Origin: Paractinoplanes atraurantiacus
Lineage (GTDB): Bacteria; Actinomycetota; Actinomycetes; Mycobacteriales; Micromonosporaceae
DNA: 64,000 bases
Reading direction: 5' to 3'
NCBI RefSeq assembly: GCF_900215205.1
Contig: NZ_OBDY01000003.1
Coordinates: forward strand, 296,993 to 360,992
In this document: one piece after another, positions 1 through 8,428 of the stretch
Layout of the letters: each line of letters starts with the position of its first letter
How positions within the stretch are numbered: the stretch's first letter is position 1
The notes under the pieces: generated by a model
Databases searched by the model: none
Told to the model about the DNA's origin: nothing
What the model saw: the letters and a program-made list of their open reading frames with translations, nothing else
Program-made: the position numbers and the translations under genes

Positions 1-532
1 GCACCTCGTTGACCGCCAGCTCCAGCGCCTCGCCCTGCTTGACCAGCAGGAAGAACCGTTCCTCGCTGCCCGTGCCGGTGTAGCTGCGGATGCGCCCGTC
101 GTCGAAGACCCCCGGCAGCTCGGCCAGGCACTCGTCGCCGCGGTGCACCTGGAGGGTGCCCACGTTCCAGCGGACCAGGGAGGCGTAGCTGTCCCGGCCG
201 CAATGGCCCTTGCCGGTGTGCGTGGCCAGGGCGGCGAAGTAGTCGCGGAACGGCATCTCGCCGGCCCCGGCCAGCAGGCCGTCGAAGGCGCGCTCCGGAT
301 GGTGGCGCCCGTTGGGCGTCCATTCCTGGTAATGCCGGGACACGGAGGCGCCGACGAAGCCGAGCCGGACCACGAGCCGCTGTGCCTCGAGCTGGTCGAG
401 CCGGCAGACGGCCGGCAGGTGCGGGAGCAGGACCTCGCGGGCCTGCTCGGCCAGCAGGCCGGGCGGGGCGTCGCCGTCGAGGATGGCCCGGTTGAGGCGG
501 GGCACCTCATCGTCCAGCCATGCGTCGATCAT
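1..532 (-). CDS. Hypothetical protein, 3' end cut by the window edge
   Basis: 177 codons are visible, starting at an ATG preceded by an AAGGAA ribosome-binding site. The protein begins MIDAWLDDEVPRLN and is soluble, with no signal peptide, membrane segment or familiar motif. A His- and Trp-containing stretch (HYQEWTPNGRHH) lies near residue 85. The C-terminus lies outside the window. The gene is divergent from the lactate permease gene, with about 115 bp between their starts that could hold promoters for both. I do not recognise the family. Steady coding bias and a good start make it a real gene rather than a shadow. Confidence 0.6.
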   Translation of the reverse strand, partial: MIDAWLDDEVPRLNRAILDGDAPPGLLAEQAREVLLPHLPAVCRLDQLEAQRLVVRLGFVGASVSRHYQEWTPNGRHHPERAFDGLLAGAGEMPFRDYFAALATHTGKGHCGRDSYASLVRWNVGTLQVHRGDECLAELPGVFDDGRIRSYTGTGSEERFFLLVKQGEALELAVNEV

Positions 533-647
533 GTTCCTTCTTTTCGACGTGATACCGCATTTCCTTAACCTCGAGATGCGCTTCGGCGACGATTCGGCGA
601 CCATGGCGGTTCAACCAGGGAATATCGATAGCTCTGGATGGTGATCC

Positions 648-2369
648 ATGGATGAGACGTTCCGGATCGTGACCGACCCCGTGTCCGATTCCGTCGCGAT
701 CTCCGCGATCTTCGCCGCCCTGCCCCTGCTGACGCTGTTCGTCCTGCTCGGCGCGCTGCGCATGAGAGCCTGGCTGGCCGGCGTGATCTCGCTCGTGGTG
801 GCCCTGGTGGTCGCCGTCGCGATCTACTCCATGCCGGTCGGACTGGCGCTGCTGTCGGCGAGCGAGGGTGCGGCCTTCGGCTTCTTCCCCATCCTGTGGA
901 TCGTCATCAACGCCATCTGGGTCTACAACCTGACCGTGGCCAGCGGCCACTTCGACGTGCTGCGGCGCTCGATGGAGCGGGTCAGTCCCGACATGCGCAT
1001 CCAGGCCGTGATCGTGGCGTTCTGCTTCGGGGCGCTGCTCGAGGCCCTGGCCGGCTTCGGCACGCCGGTCGCGGTGACCGTGGTGATGCTGATGGCGCTG
1101 GGCTTCCGGCCGATCAAGGCGGCGGCGGTCGCGCTGATCGCCAACACGGCGCCGGTCGCCTTCGGCGCCCTGGCCACACCCATCACCACCCTGGGTACGG
1201 TGACGTCGGGCGCCGCCGACGATCCGCGGCTCAACGCCGACACCCTCGGCGCGATGGTGGGCCGGCAGACCCCCGTACTCGCCGTGGTCGTGCCTCTGGT
1301 CCTGGTGGCCGTGATCGACGGCAGGCGGGGCGTGAAGCAGACGTGGCCGGCCGCCGTGATCGCCGGTGTGGTCTTCGCGGTGGCCCAGTTCGTCGCGTCC
1401 AACTACATCTCGGTGCCGCTGACCGACATCATCGCGTCGCTGGTGGCCGCGGCCGCCGTGATGCTGCTCCTGCGGGTGTGGCGCCCGGCGGAGTCGCCCG
1501 ACCTCTCGGCCCGCGCCGACGAGCCCTCGCCGTCGGCCCGCGCCGATGAGCCCTCGCCTGGACCGGAGCCCTCCCCTCTCGGCGGCCCGGTCAGGACCGC
1601 CGTCCAGCGGGACACCAACGCCGAGGTCCTCCGCGCCTACGCGCCGTACCTCATCATCATCGTCATTTTCGCCATCGCGAATCTGGGCCCGGTCAAGGAC
1701 GCGCTCGCGGTCCCGCCCTGGACGGTGAAATTCGCCTGGCCCGGGCTGGATGTGCTCGGCGAGAACGGCAAACCGCTCGCCTCGACCACCTTCACCCTCG
1801 GCTGGCTCCCGGCCGCGGGCACGCTCATGATCTTCGCCGGCATCATCACCGCGGCGGTTCTGCGCGTGCGCCCGCGTCGCGCCCTCGAGGCGTACGGGAA
1901 AACGTATGTCGAACTTCGCCACGCGATCGTGACGGTCATGGCGGTATTGGCGCTGGCCTATGTCCTCAATCAGTCGGGGCAGACCAACACGCTCGGCGAG
2001 TTCCTGGCCGGCGCCGGCACCTTCTTCGTCTTCCTGTCGTCGATTCTCGGCTGGATCGGCGTCGCCGTAACGGGATCCGACACCTCGGCCAACGCGCTGT
2101 TCGGCGCGCTGCAGGTGCAGACCGCGGCCGACGCCGGCCTCGACCCGGTCCTGCTGGCCGCGGCCAACTCCTCCGGCGGCGTCCTCGGCAAGATGATCAG
2201 CCCGCAGAACCTGGCCATCGCCGCGGCCGCCGTCGGCATGGCCGGAAAGGAGGGCGACATCTTCCGCCGCGTCGTCGGCTGGAGCGTGATCCTGCTCCTC
2301 GTCATGTGCGTGCTGGTCACCCTCCAGGCCACGCCGGTGCTGGACTGGATGGTGCCGTCATCGGTATGA
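648..2369 (+). CDS. L-lactate permease family transporter
   Basis: This 573-residue polytopic membrane protein matches the LctP/GlcA (lldP-type) family of lactate/glycolate:proton symporters. The conserved stretch GALLEALAGFGTPVAV and the following ANTAPVAFGALATPI segment are typical, as is the C-terminal SSGGVLGKMISPQNLAIA. Length is close to the usual 530-570. The ATG follows GGTGATCC. A cytoplasmic loop near residues 285-305 carries a perfect nine-residue duplication (SARADEPSP twice), so the loop is longer and more acidic than in relatives. It is a single gene with a convergent-free downstream gap. The substrate, lactate or glycolate, is inferred from the family only. Confidence 0.9.
   Translation: MDETFRIVTDPVSDSVAISAIFAALPLLTLFVLLGALRMRAWLAGVISLVVALVVAVAIYSMPVGLALLSASEGAAFGFFPILWIVINAIWVYNLTVASGHFDVLRRSMERVSPDMRIQAVIVAFCFGALLEALAGFGTPVAVTVVMLMALGFRPIKAAAVALIANTAPVAFGALATPITTLGTVTSGAADDPRLNADTLGAMVGRQTPVLAVVVPLVLVAVIDGRRGVKQTWPAAVIAGVVFAVAQFVASNYISVPLTDIIASLVAAAAVMLLLRVWRPAESPDLSARADEPSPSARADEPSPGPEPSPLGGPVRTAVQRDTNAEVLRAYAPYLIIIVIFAIANLGPVKDALAVPPWTVKFAWPGLDVLGENGKPLASTTFTLGWLPAAGTLMIFAGIITAAVLRVRPRRALEAYGKTYVELRHAIVTVMAVLALAYVLNQSGQTNTLGEFLAGAGTFFVFLSSILGWIGVAVTGSDTSANALFGALQVQTAADAGLDPVLLAAANSSGGVLGKMISPQNLAIAAAAVGMAGKEGDIFRRVVGWSVILLLVMCVLVTLQATPVLDWMVPSSV
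1506..1559 (+). repeat. 27-bp in-frame tandem duplication in the permease gene
   Basis: Two adjacent 27-bp units differ at two bases and encode SARADEPSP twice, followed by a partial third (GPEPSP). The repeat lies in a predicted cytoplasmic loop and keeps the frame, so it lengthens the loop without breaking the protein. Confidence 0.8.
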
Positions 2370-2380
2370 CGCCGACGTTA

Positions 2381-2394
2381 TAGATTGACATCTA
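2381..2394 (+). promoter_or_regulatory. Short inverted repeat over a TTGACA element
   Basis: TAGAT-TGAC-ATCTA forms a perfect 5-bp inverted repeat and contains a TTGACA (2385-2390) about 55 bp before the protease start. The surrounding stretch is strikingly AT-rich for this genome. A -35 element overlapped by a small operator is a reasonable reading; no convincing -10 was found. Confidence 0.35.
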
Positions 2395-2443
2395 TTAATT
2401 TGCGGTGCGAGGGTCTGACTGCCAAAAGCAGAAAGGAACACCC

Positions 2444-3271
2444 ATGCGCGTACGCCGTGCCCTCGCACTCGCCGCAGCCGCTGTCGCCGCCGCGACCGGA
2501 GTCCTGGCCGGGCCCACATCGCCCGCCCAGGCGGTCGCCGCCACCACGCTCGCCAACACCATCGCCCTGAGCAACTGCTCCGCCTCGCTGGTCCGCTATC
2601 CCAGCTCGGTGAGCAGCGACCGGGCGATGATGCTCACCAACGGCCACTGCTACGAGGGCGGCTTCCTCAGCGCCGGCCAGGTGCTGGTCAACCGCACCTC
2701 CAGCCGCTCCGGCACGCTGCTCAACAGCTCCGGCGGGTCACTCGGCACGGTTCGGGCCGACCGGGTCCTGTACGCGACGATGACCGGCACCGACGTCACG
2801 CTCTACCGGCTCACCAGCACCTATGCCACGCTGCAGTCCCGGTACGGCGCGACGGCGCTGACCATCGCGAGCGCCAAGCCCGCGGTCGGCGCGAGCATCG
2901 CGATCCCGTCCAGCTACTGGAAGCGGATCTGGAACTGCAAGGTCGACGGCTTCGTGGGCCAGCTCCGCGAGGGCGAGTGGACCTGGAAGGACTCCATCCG
3001 GTACGACGCGGCCTGCGACACCATCCACGGCACGTCGGGCTCGCCCATCGTGAGCGCCTCCAGCGGCCAGATCGTCGGCATCAACAACACCGGCAACGAC
3101 GACGGCGAGATGTGCACCTTGAACAACCCGTGCGAGGTCAACGCCGACGGCACGACCACGGCGGTGCAGGGGCAGAGCTACGGCCAGGAGACGTACTGGT
3201 TCACGACCTGCCTCACGTCGACCCGCACGATCGACCTGAACAAGTCGGGCTGCCTGCTGACCAAGCCGTAG
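2444..3271 (+). CDS. Secreted trypsin-like serine protease
   Basis: The protein has 275 residues. It starts at the ATG that follows GAAAGGAA rather than at an earlier in-frame ATG, because from here it opens directly with a signal peptide (MRVRRALALAAAAVAAA, cleavage near AQA-VA). The chymotrypsin-fold triad is visible: His in LTNGHCY, Asp in TGTDVTLY and Ser in HGTSGSPI. Extra cysteines near residues 165, 190 and the C-terminus suggest disulfides. The GTSGSP context resembles V8/glutamyl-endopeptidase-like actinobacterial proteases more than trypsin itself, so specificity is not inferred. It ends 7 bp before a convergent VOC gene. Confidence 0.88.
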   Translation: MRVRRALALAAAAVAAATGVLAGPTSPAQAVAATTLANTIALSNCSASLVRYPSSVSSDRAMMLTNGHCYEGGFLSAGQVLVNRTSSRSGTLLNSSGGSLGTVRADRVLYATMTGTDVTLYRLTSTYATLQSRYGATALTIASAKPAVGASIAIPSSYWKRIWNCKVDGFVGQLREGEWTWKDSIRYDAACDTIHGTSGSPIVSASSGQIVGINNTGNDDGEMCTLNNPCEVNADGTTTAVQGQSYGQETYWFTTCLTSTRTIDLNKSGCLLTKP

Positions 3272-3278
3272 CGGGTTT

Positions 3279-3635
3279 CTAAGCCACGCAGAACTCGTTG
3301 CCCTCCGGGTCGAGCATGACCACATGACTCAGGTCAGGGCCATAACGATGATCCCGTACGAACGTCGCCCCGGCGGCTTCGAGCTCGGCCACCTTGACCC
3401 GGATGGCCGGCTCGGAGCCGACCCGGACGTCGACGTGCATCCGGTTCTTGGCCGTCTTGGGCTCGGGGACCCGGAGGAAGGAGATCGCCGGGGCGCGCCC
3501 CTCCGGATCCACGATCGACGCCCCGTCCGGCTCGTCGTAGCCCGGCTCGGGCACGTATCCCAGGGCCAGCGCCCAGAAAGCGGCCAGCCGATGGGGGTCC
3601 GCCGCGTCGCAGCCGAGCGTCCAAAGCGTCGTCAT
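3279..3635 (-). CDS. VOC (glyoxalase/bleomycin-resistance fold) protein
   Basis: The 118-residue protein has the two beta-alpha-beta-beta-beta halves of the vicinal-oxygen-chelate fold. It starts MTTLWTLGCDAADPHRLAAF and ends with the hallmark MLDPEGNEFCVA. This matches the small 'glyoxalase-like domain' proteins common in actinomycetes, whose substrates are mostly unknown. Metal ligands cannot be assigned with certainty from sequence alone; His67-region (MHVDV) and the terminal Glu are the usual candidates. It is a single gene, sharing its strand with the LamG-like gene just upstream. Confidence 0.85.
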   Translation of the reverse strand: MTTLWTLGCDAADPHRLAAFWALALGYVPEPGYDEPDGASIVDPEGRAPAISFLRVPEPKTAKNRMHVDVRVGSEPAIRVKVAELEAAGATFVRDHRYGPDLSHVVMLDPEGNEFCVA

Positions 3636-3645
3636 GACACCGAAT

Positions 3646-4374
3646 CTACGGCTCGCGGCGCCCGAACTCGATGTCGTCGAGATCCCCGTGGAACTGGTCG
3701 GTGTCGACGTCGTTCTGGGCCGCGTTGATCCGCTTCCCGCCGATCACGACGTTGCCGCTGGGCAGGATGTCCTCCAGCGGGCCGGTCTGCTGCCGGGGCG
3801 GCGTGACCTGCCGGCCGGTCACGGCGTCGTGCACCCTGATCTGGAAGAGCACCGGCGACAGCCGGATGCAGGTCACCCGGAACCAGCGGCCCACGGCCAG
3901 GCTCACGTCGGCCGGCAGCAGGACGAACTCGTCGCCGTCGGACCAGCGGCACGACGGCACCCCGTAGTCGACCTGAAGCTTCCACTGGCTGATCCCGGCA
4001 CCGGCCGCGCCGAACTGGAACACGTTCATGCCGGCGTCGGGCGACGGGGGCTCGGTGAGCCGGATGTCGGCCCCGTAGACGAACCGTCCGTCGCCGGGCG
4101 CGAGGGTGACGGTGCTCGACGGCCGGACGATGGCCTGCGGGCAGGGCGCGGTCGTGCAGTGACCGCCGGGGAAGCGCAGGAAGCGGTTGCCGCCCTCGGT
4201 CTCCGACGTCAGCGTGCCCCCGCCGCCGGTCAGGACGGCCCCGTGCAGCCCGTTGCCGCTGCTGTCGGCGACCTGGGTGGGGCTCGCCAGATCACCGGTG
4301 TAGCGAAGCTCCAGGTGGCCGGGCGGCGGAACGGCCAGAAGGAGGGCGGAGGCGGCGATACTCGCAATAGTCAT
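3646..4374 (-). CDS. Secreted LamG/concanavalin-like protein
   Basis: This 242-residue protein starts at an ATG giving MTIASIAASALLLAV, a short signal peptide. The rest alternates beta-strands and includes DSSGNGLHGAVL, the entry motif of LamG-type jelly-roll domains, and GDLDDIEFG at the end, the matching exit strand. Such domains bind carbohydrate or protein outside the cell; no catalytic residues are evident. A longer in-frame start exists upstream but would bury the signal peptide. It lies 10 bp upstream of the VOC gene, possibly in the same transcript, and is divergent from the nitrilase-fold gene. Confidence 0.72.
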   Translation of the reverse strand: MTIASIAASALLLAVPPPGHLELRYTGDLASPTQVADSSGNGLHGAVLTGGGGTLTSETEGGNRFLRFPGGHCTTAPCPQAIVRPSSTVTLAPGDGRFVYGADIRLTEPPSPDAGMNVFQFGAAGAGISQWKLQVDYGVPSCRWSDGDEFVLLPADVSLAVGRWFRVTCIRLSPVLFQIRVHDAVTGRQVTPPRQQTGPLEDILPSGNVVIGGKRINAAQNDVDTDQFHGDLDDIEFGRREP

Positions 4375-4615
4375 GTCCAGCAGTCCAGCGCCATCCCGGC
4401 CTCCGACTGCGGCGACTTTGTGCGACGTAATCCGACGGGTATCTGTGCTACCGTCCGGACCGGCGTAGCCCACGCCCAACCTCCAGCGACCGTCCCCGGC
4501 GCGCGGTCCCCGACGGAGGCAAAGGGACTTCTCGTCTCGGGCCGCTGTCCTGACCCGTTGGTCTCGGACGCGACGATCGCCCGGGGGATCGGCGTGCGGG
4601 ACAGCGGAGGTCCAG

Positions 4616-5611
4616 ATGACAGCGAACAGGAATCTCAAGCGCCGGGTCCGGGCCCGTGCGGCCAAGACCGGCGAGTCCTACACCGCTGCGCTGCGGCACT
4701 TCCGCACGACTCCGCGAGGAGATTCGATGCGTTCGTCCGTACGACTGTCAGTCGCGCAGCTTCCGGTGGGAAGCGACCCGGGCGACACCGCCGCACTGCG
4801 TGGCAGCGGCCAGCTGATCCGCCGCCTCATGCACGAGGCCCACGCGGCCGGGGCCCGGCTGCTGCACCTGCCCGAGGGTGCGCTGACCTGCCCCGACAAG
4901 AGAATCATGTCGGCCATCGGCCCTGATCTCGTGGGGCCGGCCGACTGGGAGCGCGCCGACTGGGCGACGCTCGCCGACGAGCTCCGGGAGATCGCGGCCC
5001 TCGCCGGATCGCTGAAGCTGTGGACGATCCTGGGATCGGTGCACCCGTTGACCCCGCCCCGGCGCCCGCACCTGAGCCTGTACGTCATCGCCGACGACGG
5101 CACGATCGCCACCCGCTACGACGAGCGGATGCTGTCGAACACCAAGGTCAGCCACATGTACACGCCCGGCTCGGAGCCGATCACCTTCACCGTCGACGGC
5201 GCCCGCTTCGGCTGCGCGCTCGGCATGGAGGCCGTCTACCCCGAGATCTTCGGCGAGTACGAACGGCTGGACGTCGACTGCGTCCTGTTCTCCACCCACG
5301 GCCCGGGCGTCCCCGCCAACAACGGGCCGTTCGCGTTGCAGTCACAGGCCCTGGCCGCCGCGAACAGCTACTGGGTCAGCTACGCCGGCATCGCCCAGGA
5401 CGCACCGAACGCCCCGTCCGGCGTCGTGACCCCGTCCGGCGACTGGCTGACCCGCTGCCCACCGGCTCCCGCGACGGCACTGGTCACGGCCGACCTGGAC
5501 CTGACCGCCGAGAACCACGCCCGACCGTGGCGCCGAGTCGCCCGAAGCGGCCTGTACACCCAGTACCAGGCCCCCGCCGACCCGAGAAGCCTCAACCGGG
5601 CGAACTGCTGA
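4616..5611 (+). CDS. Nitrilase-fold protein lacking Cys and Lys of the triad
   Basis: The protein has 331 residues. An N-terminal basic helix-rich leader (NRNLKRRVRARAAKTGESYT) resembles a ribbon-helix-helix-type tag seen on unrelated actinobacterial proteins. Next comes a carbon-nitrogen hydrolase domain: the catalytic Glu is kept in LHLPEGALT, but the usual YDKRHL Lys site reads YDERML, and the usual CYD-x-x-FPE Cys site reads LGMEAVYPE. Both the nucleophilic Cys and the Lys are therefore replaced (Gly and Glu). Hydrolysis by the standard mechanism is unlikely; binding or an unusual reaction is possible. The ATG follows GGAGG. It is a single gene. Confidence 0.75.
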   Translation: MTANRNLKRRVRARAAKTGESYTAALRHFRTTPRGDSMRSSVRLSVAQLPVGSDPGDTAALRGSGQLIRRLMHEAHAAGARLLHLPEGALTCPDKRIMSAIGPDLVGPADWERADWATLADELREIAALAGSLKLWTILGSVHPLTPPRRPHLSLYVIADDGTIATRYDERMLSNTKVSHMYTPGSEPITFTVDGARFGCALGMEAVYPEIFGEYERLDVDCVLFSTHGPGVPANNGPFALQSQALAAANSYWVSYAGIAQDAPNAPSGVVTPSGDWLTRCPPAPATALVTADLDLTAENHARPWRRVARSGLYTQYQAPADPRSLNRANC

Positions 5612-5686
5612 CCTGAGGCCCGGCCTACTCGTCGGGCGCGATTCGCGCTTCGGGCGGCGGTGGGACCTCGGCGTGTGGTCGGCGGG

Positions 5687-6460
5687 TCAGAGCAAGCCCG
5701 GGCGGGCGGCCATCACGTGCGGGGCCGGGCCGTCCGCGGTGGCCGGGAGCAGGTGGTGCAGGCGGGCCGCCCGCTCGCCGGCCGACCAAGACTCCTGGCG
5801 CAGGCTGTCGCTGGTGGTGCGGGCCAGCCAGGCGTCGTGGCGGGCGGCCTGCTCGGCCCGGACGGCGTGCTCGTAACGGTCGCGCAGGTGGCCCTCGGCC
5901 GCGCGGTGCACCACCAGCTCCTGCTCCAGCGGGTGCAGGCGGGGGTCCCAGCCCGCCCGGCCGGCCAGGGCGTCGCCCACCGCCGCCGTCGGCAGCCAGC
6001 CGTGTGACGCGGCCTCGCGGACGGCGCGGTGCAGGAAGCGCTCGCGGGCCGCGTACTCGGTCGGGGTCTGCGCGCTCCACGGCGTGCCGAACGCGGCGGC
6101 CGAGCGGCGGGCCCGCAGCCGGGCGTCGGCGTCCAGCCAGGACTGCCAGGCCGAGGTGACGTCGTCGGCCGTCTGCTCCCAGCGCTCCTGCCAGCGGGCG
6201 GCGGCCAGCTCGGCCCGGTCGGCGGCCACCCGCACCTCGTCGGCGTACTGGGTGGCGGCCAGGGCCTCCAGCGGAAGCCGGCGGCGCCGGTCGCCCCGCT
6301 CACGGAACAGGGCCACGATGTCCCGCAGCGCCTGCCGCGGGTGGCGAACGCCCTGCGGGCTGGCCAGCACCAGCACGGCCGGCAGAGTGAGCAGCATCAG
6401 CGTCGCCCAGATGGCGGCGGGGGCGGGGGTGGTCAGCAGCGTTTCGGCAACGACGTTCAT
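5687..6460 (-). CDS. Membrane-anchored coiled-coil protein, unknown function
   Basis: The protein has 257 residues. One N-terminal membrane segment (residues about 15-35) is followed by a basic stretch and then a long Arg/Ala/Glu-rich helical region with many Trp residues. It looks like a single-pass protein with an alpha-helical cytoplasmic part. No enzyme motif is visible and I do not recognise the family. It is the downstream partner of two small exported-protein genes on the same strand, and convergent with the nitrilase-fold gene, from which it is separated by 75 bp. Confidence 0.65.
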   Translation of the reverse strand: MNVVAETLLTTPAPAAIWATLMLLTLPAVLVLASPQGVRHPRQALRDIVALFRERGDRRRRLPLEALAATQYADEVRVAADRAELAAARWQERWEQTADDVTSAWQSWLDADARLRARRSAAAFGTPWSAQTPTEYAARERFLHRAVREAASHGWLPTAAVGDALAGRAGWDPRLHPLEQELVVHRAAEGHLRDRYEHAVRAEQAARHDAWLARTTSDSLRQESWSAGERAARLHHLLPATADGPAPHVMAARPGLL

Positions 6461-6558
6461 GGGTGTGGGAGTCCTGTCCGCTCAAAGGAAAAGTCCGCAA
6501 AAGGGCAGCGACCACCTCGGCGCGGCGGCAACGGCCGCGGCGCTACGTCAGAGGATGG

Positions 6559-6861
6559 TCAGGCGCGAGCGGACGGCGGACCGCGGGATCCGGTGGCCCC
6601 GACGGTGTGCTGAGCGGAGAGGACGCGCGTGCGGTCGGCGGCTGGAGCGCCGGGCGTACGAGCGGGCGCCGTGTCCGGAGACTCCGGAGTGTCGGCTGTG
6701 GACCCTGCGGCCGGCGCGGCGGGGGAGCTGGTGCTGTGGGTGACCCCGGCGGCGAGCGGCCCGGCGGCGGCTGCGGCGGGGGCGGCGAGGCCCAGCGTCA
6801 GCAGCAGGAGCAGGGCAGGCAACGATCGCAGCAGAGCGCCGCGTAGAGAGATCGTTGCCAT
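6559..6861 (-). CDS. Small secreted Ala/Pro/Thr-rich protein
   Basis: This 100-residue ORF opens with a clear signal peptide (SLRGALLRSLPALLLLLTLG, cleavage near AAA-AG). A low-complexity Ala/Pro/Thr/Ser tail of about 60 residues, without cysteines, follows. Such tails are easy to find by chance in GC-rich DNA, so only the signal peptide and the gene's position between two exported-protein genes on the same strand support it. Function is unknown. Confidence 0.45.
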   Translation of the reverse strand: MATISLRGALLRSLPALLLLLTLGLAAPAAAAAGPLAAGVTHSTSSPAAPAAGSTADTPESPDTAPARTPGAPAADRTRVLSAQHTVGATGSRGPPSARA

Positions 6862-6912
6862 GTCCCCAATGTACCGATTCGATCACGGAAAGCCCGCACG
6901 CCACTCCGGTCC

Positions 6913-7146
6913 TCAGGACGGCTTGATCTTCTGCTTGCCTTTTTCGCCCTCGAGCCACTTCTCGACGCCGGTCCGCTGCTGATCGGTGATCTCGGACTTC
7001 AAAAAGACGGAGAAGCCGGCCGCGTTCTCGATGTCGCGGGCGAGCTGCTTCTCCTGGGCCTCCCGGGGCGAATCGCGGAACAGGCTGCAACCGGTCAGGG
7101 CAACTATGGCGAGGAGCGTGGCTATGAGAGTCGTCGATCGGCGCAC
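6913..7146 (-). CDS. Small lipoprotein with an FtsX-ectodomain-like motif
   Basis: The protein has 77 residues and starts at a GTG, which gives the lipobox TLLAIVALTGC with Cys at residue 20. The short mature part contains SVFLKSEITDQQRTGVEKWL. This resembles the first strand and helix of the FtsX extracellular domain (typically V-x-VFL-x-x-x-x-T-x-x-Q). Stand-alone small lipoproteins with this motif are known in actinomycetes, usually annotated as permease-like FtsX. No ribosome-binding site is obvious, so the start is uncertain. It lies just downstream of the CE4 deacetylase. Confidence 0.6.
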   Translation of the reverse strand: MRRSTTLIATLLAIVALTGCSLFRDSPREAQEKQLARDIENAAGFSVFLKSEITDQQRTGVEKWLEGEKGKQKIKPS

Positions 7147-7184
7147 CGGCGCGACGCTAGCAAGAAGCGCCGCGCCGGAGCGAC

Positions 7185-8189
7185 TCAGGACGTTCGGCAG
7201 GACAGGGACGGCCACGTCCAGTTGCCGTTGTGCTGGACGGTGAAGCCGAAGACGTTGCCGCTGCCGTTGGGCCGGGCGGTCATGACCAGGCCGGTCGAAT
7301 CCCAGCTGGCGGCGGTGTTCCAGGTGGCGATCACCCTCTGCGGCGAGCGGAAGGTCACGGTGACGATCCAGCTCGAGGAGCCGCTCACGGTCACCTGGCC
7401 GTTGAAGCGGTCCGACCACTTCTGACCCTCGGCGTACGTGGCGGTGCAGTTGCCGCCGGTCGGCGGCGGAGTCGTGGTGGGCGGTGTGGTGGGCGGGGTC
7501 GTCGGTCCGTCCGAGGGTGCCACCGCGCGCCCGGTGGACGGCGAGATCGTGCCGGCGCACAGGCCGCGCTGGGCCAGGCCGGCGGCGATCTGGGGTATGG
7601 CCTGGATCGTGGTCTGGTAGTTGTCGTGCATCAGGATCAGCTGGCCGTTGGTGAGCCGGCTCGCGGCCTGCACGATCTGCGCGGTGCTGGCCCCGTTCCA
7701 GTCCTGCGAGTCGACGTCCCAGGTCACCGTGCGCAGCCCGAGAGCCGAGGCGGCCGATTGCAGGGTGCCGTTGGTCTCTCCGTACGGCGGCCGGAAGATC
7801 GTCGGTGTTCCTCCGCCGCCGTTGCGGATGGCGGTCTGGGTGCGCGACAGCTCGGAGGACATCTGGGCCTGGCTGAGCGAGAGCATGTGCGGGTGGGTGT
7901 AGCTGTGGTTGCCGACCCACATGCCGGCCGCGACCTGGGCACCCACGAGGCCCGGGTTGGCGGCGGCGTTCTGGCCGGTGTTGAACATGGTCGCCCGCAG
8001 CCCGGCCGAGCGCAGCGCCGACAGCAACTGGTTGGTGGTGCTCGGGTTCGGCCCGTCGTCGTACGTCAGCCCGACATATCCGTTCTGGCAGGAGGCGTCG
8101 GCCGAGGCGCTGAGCGGCGGCGCCACGGCGACGGCACCGGCGGCCAGCATGGCGCCGGCGAGCAGCAGGGAGCGGGTCCATTTGGGCAC
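7185..8189 (-). CDS. Secreted polysaccharide deacetylase (CE4) with CBM2
   Basis: The protein has 334 residues and starts at a GTG preceded by GAGGTGATT. Order: signal peptide (to about residue 30), NodB/CE4 domain (about 32-215), a Pro/Thr linker (TTPPTTPPTTTPPP) and a C-terminal family 2 cellulose/chitin-binding module with paired Trp residues. CE4 motifs are intact: TYDDGP, HSYTHP (metal ligands), RPPYGE, DSQDW and LILMHD. It likely removes N- or O-acetyl groups from chitin, xylan or peptidoglycan outside the cell. The CBM2 favours an insoluble plant or fungal polymer. It is a single gene with its own upstream AT-rich promoter region. Confidence 0.92.
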   Translation of the reverse strand: MPKWTRSLLLAGAMLAAGAVAVAPPLSASADASCQNGYVGLTYDDGPNPSTTNQLLSALRSAGLRATMFNTGQNAAANPGLVGAQVAAGMWVGNHSYTHPHMLSLSQAQMSSELSRTQTAIRNGGGGTPTIFRPPYGETNGTLQSAASALGLRTVTWDVDSQDWNGASTAQIVQAASRLTNGQLILMHDNYQTTIQAIPQIAAGLAQRGLCAGTISPSTGRAVAPSDGPTTPPTTPPTTTPPPTGGNCTATYAEGQKWSDRFNGQVTVSGSSSWIVTVTFRSPQRVIATWNTAASWDSTGLVMTARPNGSGNVFGFTVQHNGNWTWPSLSCRTS

Positions 8190-8428
8190 GGGGAATCACC
8201 TCTCGTCGGTAAGGGGGAGCGGCCGGGCCGCCGGTGGAAGCGGCCCGTCCACGCGAATCGACGATCGTCGTTGCGTCCCATCTTGGGAGCCGCGACGTCG
8301 GTGAGTCAACCATTAACTTCCGGCAATTCCTCGTAACTTTCGACCCATCTAGCCAGGAGTAGGGCGAGGTGAAGATCCAAAGACCCAAATTCCCAACCCC
8401 GAAAGTTCCGGTTGTACGGCGAAAAGCC
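8190..8428. promoter_or_regulatory. Intergenic region upstream of the CE4 gene
   Basis: This 239-bp gap is AT-rich around 8300-8345, with a TTGACT on the minus strand and GAAAGTTAC-like sequence close by. It is the likely promoter region of the deacetylase. No coding sequence was seen here; the position of the start site is inferred. Confidence 0.35.

Noticed and set aside
507..1922. 471-codon minus-strand ORF opposite the lactate permease
   Set aside because: Arg/Gly/His-rich translation with no domain; it is the mirror of a well-conserved membrane protein gene in GC-rich DNA.
4616..5611. Active amidase or nitrilase
   Set aside because: Two of three catalytic residues are replaced, so the usual activity should not be claimed.
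6548..7090. 180-codon minus-strand ORF between the small exported-protein genes
   Set aside because: Overlaps the signal-peptide ORF and the lipoprotein gene and has an Arg/His-rich shadow composition.
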